Shown here: one piece after another, positions 1-5,885 of the stretch
Layout: every line of letters starts with the position of its first letter
Numbering within the stretch: the first letter of the stretch is position 1
Origin: Clostridiales bacterium
GTDB taxonomy: Bacteria > Bacillota > Clostridia > Peptostreptococcales > JAAYPU01
Direction: 5' to 3'
DNA: 6,823 nt
NCBI GenBank assembly: GCA_012519645.1
Contig: JAAYPU010000423.1
Coordinates: 1 to 6,823 of the forward strand
Made by a program: the position numbers and the translations under genes
Notes under the pieces: generated by a model
Database searches by the model: none
Seen by the model: the letters and a program-made list of their open reading frames with translations, nothing else
Told to the model about the DNA's origin: nothing

Positions 1-234
1 AATAATAAGTATAACAGTATTACCAATATAGGATATAATCCTACTGTCGGAGGAGATAAGCGATTAATTGAAACATATCTTTTTGATTTTGATGAAGATA
101 TTTATGATTTGAATATTCGCATTGAGTTTAATAAAAAAATCCGCTCTGAAAGCAAATATGAGAACATTGAAGTTTTAAAGGCTCAAATCTCAAGAGACGT
201 AGAAATTGCTAAAGAATATCATGAAATAAAATAA
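1..234 (+). CDS. ribF: Bifunctional riboflavin kinase/FAD synthetase, C-terminal fragment
   Basis: Frame 1 is open from the window edge to a TAA at 232-234, giving 77 residues of the C-terminal riboflavin kinase domain. The full enzyme phosphorylates riboflavin to FMN and then adenylates FMN to FAD in the cytoplasm. Visible signatures are the segment TNIGYNPTVGG (residues 8-18 of the fragment), followed by RLIETYLFDFDEDIY, whose Glu24 corresponds to the conserved acidic residue of the kinase active site. The final helix (LKAQISRDVEIAKEY) is typical of the family's C-terminus. The N-terminal FAD synthetase domain and the PTxN motif lie outside the window. The position directly before rpsO and pnp is the standard Firmicute arrangement and supports the call. 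The stop is 121 bases from the rpsO start, and a promoter in that gap suggests rpsO is at least partly independent of ribF. Confidence 0.93.
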   Translation, partial: NNKYNSITNIGYNPTVGGDKRLIETYLFDFDEDIYDLNIRIEFNKKIRSESKYENIEVLKAQISRDVEIAKEYHEIK

Positions 235-236
235 TG

Positions 237-266
237 TTTACAACTGTTGTTTATATATGGTAAAAT
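237..266 (+). promoter_or_regulatory. Sigma-A-type promoter for rpsO (extended -10)
   Basis: TTTACA at 237-242 and TAAAAT at 261-266 are separated by 18 bases. A TG at 258-259, one base before the -10 hexamer, makes an extended -10 (TGG-TAAAAT). The promoter begins just after the ribF stop and would start transcription near 273, giving an 80-odd base leader for rpsO. This is inferred from hexamer matches only. Confidence 0.6.
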
Positions 267-340
267 ATTACGTCAGTATAACCTTTTGCTATGTATTACG
301 AGACTCCGACGTATTACTTGGCTTATAGGGGATTAATAAA
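267..340 (+). promoter_or_regulatory. Candidate structured leader of rpsO (possible S15 autoregulatory RNA)
   Basis: The stretch between the promoter and the ribosome site has self-complementary parts. TATAACC at 277-283 can pair with GGCTTATA at 320-327 (one bulged C). TACGTC at 269-274 can pair with GACGTA at 308-313, but these two helices cross, so they are either alternatives or a pseudoknot. GTATTAC is directly repeated at 293-299 and 311-317. Ribosomal protein S15 is known to repress its own mRNA in several bacteria through unrelated leader folds. Assigning that role here rests on position and pairing potential, not on a recognised consensus. Confidence 0.3.
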
Positions 341-355
341 AAGGAGGTGAAAATA

Positions 356-625
356 ATGGTAATGACTAAAGAGAAAAAAGTTGAGATCATCAATGATTAT
401 AAAACTCATGAAGGAGATACGGGTTCTCCTGAAGTGCAAGTCGCTTTACTGACTTTTAGAATCAATGAATTAAATGAGCATCTTAAAATCCATAAAAAGG
501 ATCATCATTCAAGAAGAGGTCTTTTAAAAATGGTAGGACAAAGAAGAAACTTGCTCAACTATCTTAAAGAAAAAGACATCGAGAGATACAGAACCATTAT
601 TGGACGTTTAGGTTTAAGAAAATAA
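356..625 (+). CDS. rpsO: 30S ribosomal protein S15
   Basis: S15 binds the central domain of 16S rRNA early in 30S assembly and helps form an intersubunit bridge. The product is 89 residues, the same length as B. subtilis S15. It carries the family's most conserved blocks: THEGDTGSPEVQVA near residue 17, LNEHLKIHKKDHHSRRGLL in the middle, then QRRNLLNYL and a C-terminal RLGLRK. The ATG at 356 is preferred because AGGAGG at 342-347 lies 8 bases upstream and the resulting N-terminus (MVMTKEKK) aligns without gaps to other S15 proteins. An in-frame GTG at 347 lies inside the Shine-Dalgarno itself and is unlikely to be used; an ATG at 362 is too far from it. The gene sits between ribF and pnp, has its own promoter at 237-266 and is followed by a GC-rich hairpin at 634-651. 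Confidence 0.97.
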   Translation: MVMTKEKKVEIINDYKTHEGDTGSPEVQVALLTFRINELNEHLKIHKKDHHSRRGLLKMVGQRRNLLNYLKEKDIERYRTIIGRLGLRK

Positions 626-633
626 GGTTATAG

Positions 634-656
634 AGCGGGGTAATCCCCGCTTTATT
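634..656 (+). terminator. rpsO intrinsic terminator, probably leaky
   Basis: A perfect 7-bp stem, AGCGGGG (634-640) with CCCCGCT (645-651), closes a TAAT loop nine bases after the rpsO stop. The following tract is TTTATT, a weak run of Ts. Some transcripts therefore probably read through into pnp, for which I see no convincing promoter of its own. Confidence 0.75.
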
Positions 657-673
657 CATAAAAAAAGTTGGGT

Positions 674-739
674 TTGGGGTCAGGCTTGAAAACTTAGCTT
701 ATTCATTTTGAGTAGGTTAACTTATCAAGCCAGACCCAA
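674..739 (+). repeat. Large imperfect hairpin in the pnp leader, REP/MITE-like
   Basis: The outer arms are TTGGGGTCAGGCTTGA (674-689) and TCAAGCCAGACCCAA (725-739). They pair with one A-A mismatch and one bulged G. After a small internal loop (690-693 and 721-724), an inner helix of 11 consecutive pairs forms between 694-704 and 710-720, three of them G-U, closed by an ATTTT loop. The element fills most of the gap between the rpsO terminator and the pnp ribosome site and would be transcribed with pnp. The GGGGTCAGG arms resemble palindromic repeats that I associate with IS200-like REP transposases, but no transposase is present here. In E. coli the pnp leader is a hairpin cleaved by RNase III and used for autoregulation; a similar role here is possible but unproven. 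Confidence 0.75.
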
Positions 740-766
740 TTAAAAATTACATATTGGAGGTTTGAA

Positions 767-3013
767 ATGGATACAAACGTAAAAATTTTTACTAAAGAAG
801 TTGCAGGTAGAATATTGCAAGTTGAAACAGGTAAGGTAGCACAGCTTGCCAATGGTTCCGCAATGATAAGATATGGAGATACAGTTGTATTGGTTACTGC
901 TGTTGCATCTTCAGAACCAAAAGAAAATATAGACTTTTTCCCATTAAGCTGTGAATATGAAGAAAGATTATATTCTGTAGGTAAGATACCGGGCGGTTTT
1001 ATAAAGAGAGAAGGTCGTCCGACAGAAAAAGCAATACTTAGTTCGAGACTTATTGATAGACCCATACGACCGCTTTTCCCTAAAGGTTATTATAATGATG
1101 TACAAGTAGTTGCTACTGTCATGTCGGTAGATCAAGATTGCTCACCGGAAATTGTAGCTATGATCGGTTCTTCCATTGCACTGTCAATTTCTGAAATACC
1201 CTTTGAAGGACCTACTGGTTCAGTGCTTATTGGAATGATAGATGGCAAATTTATAATCAATCCGACTCAAAAAGAGAGAGAAATAAGTGATATGCATTTA
1301 GTTGTTTCCGGAACAAAGGATGCTATCATGATGGTTGAAGCGGGTGCTAATGAAATTCCTGAAGATGTAATGCTGGATGCTATCATGTTTGCCCATGAAC
1401 ACATTAAAGAATTAATAGCTTTCATTGAAGAAATAGTTGCTGAAGTAGGCAAAGCAAAGATGGAAGTACAGCTTTATAAAGTATCTGAAGAGGTCGAACA
1501 AGAAGTTCGTGAATATGTTGTAGACAAAATGAAGGAAGCAATATTTACGAAAGATAAACAAGAACGCTTAGACAATATGGATGCTGTCAAGAAAGATGCT
1601 ATGGAGTATTTTTCTGAAAAATATCCTGATAATTTAAAGGATGTAGATACGGTAATTTATAATATTACAAAAGAACTTGTCAGAGGAATGATAACAGAGC
1701 AGAGTCTGAGACCTGATAACAGAAAACCTGATGAAATCAGGCCAATCTGGTGTGAAATTTCAGTGCTGCCTAAAACCCATGGAACCGGTTTGTTTACAAG
1801 AGGGCAGACACAAGTATTGACAGTGGCAACCTTAGGAGCCATTGGAGACGCACAAATATTGGACGGTCTTGGCGAGGAAGAAGAAAAAAGATATATGCAT
1901 CATTATAATTTTCCGCCCTATAGTGTAGGGGAAGCTCGATTTATGAGAGGCCCGGGAAGACGTGAAATTGGACATGGCGCGCTGGCAGAACGTGCATTAG
2001 TGCCGGTATTGCCGGATGAAAAGGAATTTCCTTATACTATTCGACTAGTATCGGAGGTATTAAGCTCCAATGGAAGTACTTCTCAGGCATCCGTTTGCGG
2101 GAGCACTCTTGCTTTAATGGATGCAGGTGTACCTATAAAAGCACCTGTTGCAGGTATCGCGATGGGTCTTATTAAAGAAGGCGAAAAAGTTACTATTTTA
2201 AGCGACATTCAGGGTATGGAAGACTTTTTAGGGGACATGGATTTTAAAGTAGCAGGTACATCTAAAGGTATAACAGCAATACAAATGGATATCAAAATCC
2301 ATGGTATCGACAGAGAAATCCTTCAAAGAGCTTTAGCACAGGCTTTTTCCGGAAGAATGCATATTATGGAAAAGATGACTGCTGTGATAGATAAACCTAA
2401 ATCAGAGCTATCACCATATGCTCCGAGAATTCTCAGCATAAAGATTGACCCTGATAAAATAAGAGAGGTTATTGGACCGGGAGGAAAAACAATAAATAGG
2501 ATTATTGACGAAACGGGCGTTAAAATCGATATTGAAGATGATGGTACTGTATTTATAACATCAAAAGATATGGAATCAGGAAATAATGCCATAGCAGAAA
2601 TCCAAAAAATTGTTAAGGTTCCTGAAGCCGGAGATATTTACCTTGGAAAGGTAACAAGAATAATGAACTTTGGTGCTTTTGTTGAAATACTTCCCGGAAA
2701 AGAAGGTCTTCTCCATATATCAAAAATAGCTCATGAAAAGATTGCCAAGGTAGAAGATGTCTTGAATATCGGCGATGAGGTTATGGTAAAGGTAACAGAA
2801 ATAGATAGTCAAAACAGAATAAATTTATCCAGAAAAGACTTGATAAGCAAAGAAAACAAAGATGAAGAAAAGAAAGAAGTAAGAGAAAAAAGAGATCAGG
2901 AAAAAAAAGCTGATGAAGTTAAGGAAAAAGAAGATGTCATTGCAGTAAACGCAGATGAAAAAATGGAAGTTGCACAAGACGGCAAAGAAAAAAAGAAAAG
3001 ATTCTTTTTATAG
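767..3013 (+). CDS. pnp: Polyribonucleotide nucleotidyltransferase (PNPase)
   Basis: PNPase degrades RNA 3' to 5' by phosphorolysis, releasing nucleoside diphosphates, and can add 3' tails in reverse. It acts as a cytoplasmic ring-shaped trimer. The 748-residue product has the full domain order: a first RNase PH domain (about 14-144, with GRPTEKAILSSRLIDRP), a helical linker, a catalytic second RNase PH domain (about 325-500), KH (about 560-615, GPGGK at 570-574) and S1 (about 624-692). Catalytic features are present: Arg398-Arg399, a phosphate-binding STS at 437-439, and Asp486, Asp492 and Lys494 in the EDFLGDMDFK segment. The ATG at 767 has GGAGG 6 bases upstream. The protein is longer than the usual roughly 700 residues because of a Lys/Glu-rich tail (about 694-748) ending in KKKRFFL. 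Such tails are variable and probably disordered. Expression is likely by read-through from rpsO, with the 674-739 hairpin in the leader. Confidence 0.98.
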   Translation: MDTNVKIFTKEVAGRILQVETGKVAQLANGSAMIRYGDTVVLVTAVASSEPKENIDFFPLSCEYEERLYSVGKIPGGFIKREGRPTEKAILSSRLIDRPIRPLFPKGYYNDVQVVATVMSVDQDCSPEIVAMIGSSIALSISEIPFEGPTGSVLIGMIDGKFIINPTQKEREISDMHLVVSGTKDAIMMVEAGANEIPEDVMLDAIMFAHEHIKELIAFIEEIVAEVGKAKMEVQLYKVSEEVEQEVREYVVDKMKEAIFTKDKQERLDNMDAVKKDAMEYFSEKYPDNLKDVDTVIYNITKELVRGMITEQSLRPDNRKPDEIRPIWCEISVLPKTHGTGLFTRGQTQVLTVATLGAIGDAQILDGLGEEEEKRYMHHYNFPPYSVGEARFMRGPGRREIGHGALAERALVPVLPDEKEFPYTIRLVSEVLSSNGSTSQASVCGSTLALMDAGVPIKAPVAGIAMGLIKEGEKVTILSDIQGMEDFLGDMDFKVAGTSKGITAIQMDIKIHGIDREILQRALAQAFSGRMHIMEKMTAVIDKPKSELSPYAPRILSIKIDPDKIREVIGPGGKTINRIIDETGVKIDIEDDGTVFITSKDMESGNNAIAEIQKIVKVPEAGDIYLGKVTRIMNFGAFVEILPGKEGLLHISKIAHEKIAKVEDVLNIGDEVMVKVTEIDSQNRINLSRKDLISKENKDEEKKEVREKRDQEKKADEVKEKEDVIAVNADEKMEVAQDGKEKKKRFFL

Positions 3014-3034
3014 GAAAAATTAATAAAAACATAC

Positions 3035-3072
3035 AAAAGCAGTTCTTTATATTATAAGAACTGCTTTTTTTT
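3035..3072 (+). terminator. Strong intrinsic terminator after pnp
   Basis: A 13-bp perfect stem, AAAAGCAGTTCTT (3035-3047) with AAGAACTGCTTTT (3056-3068), has an 8-base loop and runs into eight consecutive Ts (3065-3072). It lies 22 bases after the pnp stop and should end the rpsO-pnp transcript. The A-run on the 5' side makes it possibly bidirectional, though no gene converges on it. Confidence 0.93.
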
Positions 3073-3095
3073 AATATACATATAGGGGTGGTATA

Positions 3096-3785
3096 ATGAA
3101 GAGAACATTTACTTTATTAATTTTTATGTGTATTATTCTGATTGCAATGCTATTTTCTACAGGCAGATATGATAAAATGAATACAGTATTGACAAGTAAT
3201 GTCATAAGAAACGGTGATATCGAGAGTAATAAAATTGCTTTTGCATGCAATGTGGATTGGGGCAGCGAAGTATTACCGGATATGTTTGAAATTTTCAATA
3301 AAAATAATATTAAAATCACTTTTTTTGTTACCGGTAATTGGGCTGAAAAAAATCCGCAATTATTAAGAGAAATGTATATTCGGGGACATGAAATAGGTAA
3401 TCACGGATATGCTCATAAGCTATGCAGCAAGATCGAGACAGATATTATTCGGGAAGAGATAATTAAAACAGAGAATGTGGTAAAAGATTTAACGGGAATT
3501 AAAACATCACTTTTTGCACCACCGTCAGGTGATTATGACAATAGGACCGTTACTGTTTGTGAAGAGTTAGGATATAAGCTGATACTTTGGTCAACAGATA
3601 CAATCGACTGGAAACCCGATTCAACATCTGATAAGATAATAAAAAGAGTGATCGAAAAACCTTTAAGCGGGACTATCGTGTTGATGCATCCAAAGGAAGA
3701 GACAGTTAAAGCACTTCCGAATATTATTCAATTCATCCAAAAACAAGGTGTTGAAATTGTTCCTGTTGGGAAGCTTATAGAATAG
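3096..3785 (+). CDS. ylxY: YlxY-like polysaccharide deacetylase family protein with altered catalytic motifs
   Basis: The 229-residue protein starts with a basic tip and a hydrophobic stretch (residues 5-21, TFTLLIFMCIILIAMLF). It is therefore secreted or anchored outside the membrane. The rest is a NodB-type carbohydrate esterase fold, a family that removes acetyl groups from peptidoglycan or other polysaccharides. Recognisable motifs are TFFVTGNWAEKNP (75-87), HEIGNHGYAH with metal-ligand histidines His103 and His107, APPSGDY (141-147), DTIDW (168-172) and IVLMH ending at His198. Motif 1 is unusual: related sporulation deacetylases (PdaB type) have TFDVxWG, whereas here it reads ACNVDWG, so the catalytic-base Asp is Asn52. 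The usual Arg of RPP is Ala141. The protein may lack normal deacetylase activity. The position after pnp matches B. subtilis ylxY, a family linked to endospore-formers. GGGG at 3085-3088 is the ribosome site. No clear promoter precedes it. Confidence 0.85.
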   Translation: MKRTFTLLIFMCIILIAMLFSTGRYDKMNTVLTSNVIRNGDIESNKIAFACNVDWGSEVLPDMFEIFNKNNIKITFFVTGNWAEKNPQLLREMYIRGHEIGNHGYAHKLCSKIETDIIREEIIKTENVVKDLTGIKTSLFAPPSGDYDNRTVTVCEELGYKLILWSTDTIDWKPDSTSDKIIKRVIEKPLSGTIVLMHPKEETVKALPNIIQFIQKQGVEIVPVGKLIE

Positions 3786-3788
3786 AAG

Positions 3789-3817
3789 TTGCACAAAGGC
3801 AAGGTATTCTATATAAT
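3789..3817 (+). promoter_or_regulatory. Sigma-A-type promoter for the M16 peptidase gene
   Basis: TTGCAC (3789-3794) and a perfect TATAAT (3812-3817) are separated by 17 bases, the optimal spacing. The -35 begins three bases after the stop codon of the deacetylase-like gene. Predicted transcription starts near 3824, about 30 bases before the start codon at 3855. This is the best promoter match in the window. Confidence 0.75.
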
Positions 3818-3854
3818 ATCCATATTGTATTTGAAATAAGACGGAGGACTATAA

Positions 3855-5108
3855 ATGATAACAAAAAGAAATCTTGGAAGCGGAATAGAATTGATTATGG
3901 AGAAAATACCCTATGTAAGATAAGTTTCCGTAGGCATATGGGTAAAAGCAGGTTCTGTAAATGAAAATGAAATAAACAGCGGGATTTCTCATTTTATTGA
4001 GCATATGCTGTTTAAAGGAACTGAGATGAGAAGTGCAAGGGACATCGCGGGTGATATAGATAAAATAGGAGGGCAGATAAATGCCTTCACCGGCAAGGAA
4101 AGTACATGCTATTATGTTAAGGTATTAGATACACATGTTGAAGATGGTATTGAAATCCTTATGGATATGCTTTTCAATTCTAAATTTGATATAGATGAAA
4201 TGGAGAAGGAAAAAGCGGTTATATATGAAGAAATCAACATGTATGAGGATTCACCGGAAGATACTGTTCATGATATGCTTTCAGAGGTAATTTTTGATGG
4301 ACATCCTTTAGGGAAACCGATTATCGGGACATATGATACCATCAATGCCTTTACACGAAATAATATTTTAGATTATATTCAAGAAAACTATGGGATAAAT
4401 AATTTAGTTATCTCGGTTTCCGGTAATTTTGACGAAGAAAAGCTTATCGACACTTTAGACAAGAATATTTCTAAATACTTATGGGAAAATCAAATCTTGA
4501 TTCCGGAGATACCTGTATATAAACCGGGATATAAAATGAAGAAAAAGGATATCGAGCAGGCGCATATATGCTTGGGTATAAAAGGTTTACCTCTGGACCA
4601 CGAAGATTATTATGCATTGTCCATTCTGAGCAATATTATGGGCGGAAGCATGAGCTCAAGATTGTTTCAGCGAATCAGGGAAGAAAAAGGCTTGGCATAT
4701 TCGGTATATTCTTATACGACATCATACGTTAAAGATGGAGTATTTGCTATTTATGCAGGTGTAAATCCTAAACAGCTGAAGGAAACTTCCAAACTCATGG
4801 TTGAAGAAGTCAATTTACTTCGTGAAAAAGGTGTTTCGGAAGAAGAATTGATGACAGCAAAAGAGCAGCTCAAGGGGAACTATATTCTCAGCCTTGAAAG
4901 CGTCAGCGGAAGAATGGCATCCATAGGAAAATCCCAGCTTTTATTAAAGAAGGTATATACTCCTGATGAAGTTATTGAACTGATCAATAAAGTTTCAATG
5001 GATGATATAAATAAAGTAATCAAAAGAGTGACAGATATAAATCAATACTCAGCAGCAGTCGTTGCTAAAGGAGAAGTCACATTTGAGGAACTAATAACTA
5101 AGAACTAA
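3855..5108 (+). pseudogene. mlpA: M16 family zinc peptidase (MlpA-like) interrupted by an in-frame TAA
   Basis: Reading from the ATG at 3855, which has GGAGG 7 bases upstream and a good promoter, gives MITKRNLGSGIELIMEKIPYVR, then TAA at 3921-3923, then VSVGIWVKAGSVNE and 394 further open codons to the stop at 5106-5108. Without the TAA the product would be about 417 residues, normal for processing-peptidase-like M16 proteins. The inverted zinc motif HFIEH (His46, Glu49, His50) and the downstream Glu125/Glu126 ligand region (VIYEEINMYED) are intact. So is the C-terminal-domain segment FQRIREEKGLAYSVYS. A Ser codon TCA is plausible at the stop position, so a single C-to-A change would explain it. 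No ATG, GTG or TTG restart exists in frame between the TAA and the zinc motif. The next in-frame ATG (4005) starts right after HFIEH and would give an inactive 367-residue product. It could be a recent pseudogene, a sequence error or a read-through gene. Synteny with B. subtilis mlpA supports the family call. Confidence 0.85.
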
Positions 5109-5153
5109 GAACTAAGAGTTAAGGAAGATTTTGTGTTTTGCAAACACAAAATC
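5090..5153 (+). repeat. Composite heptad-hairpin element, copy A
   Basis: Four tandem heptads (ACTAATA once, ACTAAGA three times; 5090-5117) are followed by a degenerate heptad GTTAAGG (5118-5124), a short spacer and a perfect 12-bp hairpin: GATTTTGTGTTT (5127-5138), loop TGC, AAACACAAAATC (5142-5153). The array overlaps the end of the M16 reading frame and supplies its last codons and its TAA. There is no T-run after the hairpin, so this copy is a poor intrinsic terminator despite the strong stem. The stem sequence is shared with copy D. Confidence 0.85.
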
Positions 5154-5160
5154 AACTGAT

Positions 5161-5204
5161 AACTATTGTTCAACCATCGTTCAACTATTGTTTAACGATT
5201 TGTA
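5161..5204 (+). repeat. 11-bp tandem repeat upstream of dut
   Basis: Units AACTATTGTTC (5161-5171), AACCATCGTTC (5172-5182) and AACTATTGTTT (5183-5193) run head to tail. A degenerate fourth unit (AACGATTTGTA) runs into the -10 region. The period is about one helical turn, so equivalent bases face the same side of the DNA. This is a feature of protein-binding arrays, though nothing here identifies a binding protein. Confidence 0.7.
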
Positions 5205-5208
5205 TAAT
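5180..5208 (+). promoter_or_regulatory. Probable dut promoter
   Basis: A perfect TATAAT at 5203-5208 has a weak -35 (TTCAAC, 5180-5185) at 17-base spacing, and the -35 lies inside the 11-bp repeat array. Transcription would start near 5215. The poor -35 suggests either weak constitutive activity or dependence on a factor bound to the repeats. Confidence 0.5.
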
Positions 5209-5240
5209 GATGCTTAGCATCATCCCTATACCCTATACCC
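5207..5240 (+). promoter_or_regulatory. Palindrome and CCCTATA tandem repeat in the dut leader
   Basis: ATGATGC (5207-5213), TTA, GCATCAT (5217-5223) is a perfect 7-bp inverted repeat overlapping the end of the -10 box and the predicted start point. It could be an operator or an RNA hairpin at the 5' end of the transcript. It is followed directly by CCCTATA-CCCTATA-CCC (5224-5240), another 7-bp tandem repeat. The stem lacks a T-run, so it is not a terminator. Confidence 0.5.
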
Positions 5241-5264
5241 TTAAAAGGACGGTCGGTGAAAATA

Positions 5265-5702
5265 ATGATAACAAAAGTAAAAATAAAATCTGATAATATG
5301 CCTCTTCCTGAGTATGAAACATCAGGTTCTGCAGGTATGGATCTGAGAGCTGCTGTAAAAGAAACAATCGTAATCAAACCGGGTGAAAGAGCTTTGATCC
5401 CGACAGGTATATATATAGAGCTTCCTCAAGGCATGGAAGCACAGGTACGTGCCAGAAGCGGGCTGGCTGTCAAATACGGCATAGGACTGGTTAACGGCGT
5501 AGGCACTATTGACAGCGATTATAGGGGAGAAATAAAGGTCCCTTTAATCAACTGGGGAGACAGTGATTTTACGATTCAGCATGGAGACAGGATCGCTCAG
5601 ATGGCAATATGCAAATATGAACGAATCCAGTGGGAAAAAGTGGACGAGCTTTGTGAGACGGACAGAGGCGCAGGAGGGTTTGGACACACGGGAAGAAAAT
5701 AA
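5265..5702 (+). CDS. dut: Deoxyuridine 5'-triphosphate nucleotidohydrolase (dUTPase)
   Basis: dUTPase hydrolyses dUTP to dUMP and pyrophosphate, keeping uracil out of DNA and supplying dUMP for thymidylate synthesis. It works as a cytoplasmic homotrimer. All five trimeric dUTPase motifs are present in the 145-residue product: I, AGMDLRA (23-29); II, RSGLAVKYG (64-72); III, GVGTIDSDYRGEI with catalytic Asp83 and Tyr86; IV, GDRIAQM (107-113); V, RGAGGFGHTG (134-143), which closes over the bound nucleotide. Length is normal for the family. The ATG at 5265 is chosen because GGTGA (5255-5259) lies 5 bases upstream, as in the rpsO site. An in-frame GTG at 5256, with AAGGA 6 bases before it, would add three residues and cannot be excluded. 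The stop codon lies inside a perfect hairpin. The gene follows the M16 gene but has its own promoter region. Confidence 0.96.
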   Translation: MITKVKIKSDNMPLPEYETSGSAGMDLRAAVKETIVIKPGERALIPTGIYIELPQGMEAQVRARSGLAVKYGIGLVNGVGTIDSDYRGEIKVPLINWGDSDFTIQHGDRIAQMAICKYERIQWEKVDELCETDRGAGGFGHTGRK

Positions 5703-5728
5703 TTTTTGATTATTTTCTTCCCGTGTTT
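5686..5728 (+). terminator. 18-bp perfect hairpin spanning the dut stop codon
   Basis: ACACGGGAAGAAAATAAT (5686-5703) pairs without mismatch to 5709-5726 around a TTTTG loop. The 5' arm encodes the last residues of dUTPase and its TAA (5700-5702). Only TTT follows before AA, so release would rest on the stem and the U-rich lower part. It probably acts as a terminator and 3' stabiliser, backed up by the second terminator at 5765-5792. Confidence 0.7.
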
Positions 5729-5729
5729 A

Positions 5730-5764
5730 ACTAATAACTAATAACTAAGAACTAATAGCTATGG
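5730..5764 (+). repeat. Composite heptad-hairpin element, copy B (heptad part)
   Basis: Heptads ACTAATA, ACTAATA, ACTAAGA and ACTAATA (5730-5757) are followed by the degenerate unit GCTATGG (5758-5764). The hairpin of the element follows immediately at 5765-5788. The array begins 27 bases after the dut stop, directly behind the dut hairpin. Confidence 0.85.
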
Positions 5765-5792
5765 AAGGTTTTGCATGAGCAAAACCTTTTTT
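5765..5792 (+). terminator. Intrinsic terminator forming the hairpin of copy B
   Basis: AAGGTTTTGC (5765-5774), loop ATGA, GCAAAACCTT (5779-5788) is a perfect 10-bp stem running into six Ts (5787-5792). It is a good intrinsic terminator for dut, in tandem with the hairpin at 5686-5726. Confidence 0.85.
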
Positions 5793-5885
5793 GTTTGTAA
5801 CAATTTTGTAATAATAAACATGAAACTTTTGCTAATTAAGCATGTCTAATCTACTGAATGAATTATATAAATAAAATTTCCTCGA
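5793..5885. other. AT-rich spacer between copies B and C, nothing recognised
   Basis: No open frame with a ribosome site and no promoter with acceptable hexamers and spacing was found. TATAAA-like strings near 5866 have no matching -35. If the lipoprotein gene has a promoter, it probably lies here or just after copy C. Confidence 0.5.

Noticed and set aside
347..355. GTG 347 as the start of rpsO
   Set aside because: It overlaps the Shine-Dalgarno AGGAGG (342-347) and would add three residues not present in other S15 proteins; ATG 356 gives the standard 89-residue length.
708..747. A separate pnp promoter (TTGAGT or TTAACT with TAAAAA)
   Set aside because: Hexamers and spacing do not match, and the bases are involved in the leader hairpin.
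703..1065. Minus-strand open frames opposite pnp, dut, the deacetylase-like gene and the lipoprotein gene
   Set aside because: They are antisense shadows of clear plus-strand genes, with no ribosome sites and no recognisable protein features.
3009..3086. Sporulation sigma-E promoter before the deacetylase-like gene (CATACA at 3030, CATATA at 3079)
   Set aside because: No matching -35 at about 14-base spacing was found, and the first candidate lies upstream of the strong pnp terminator.
3921..3923. Selenocysteine or pyrrolysine recoding at the M16 internal stop
   Set aside because: The codon is TAA; those systems use TGA and TAG. Read-through or suppression of an ochre codon remains possible but has no support in the sequence.
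4005..5108. A separate 367-residue gene starting at ATG 4005
   Set aside because: The ATG lies immediately after the HFIEH zinc motif, has no ribosome site, and M16 homology continues in the same frame upstream to the well-supported start at 3855. It is the downstream part of the interrupted gene.
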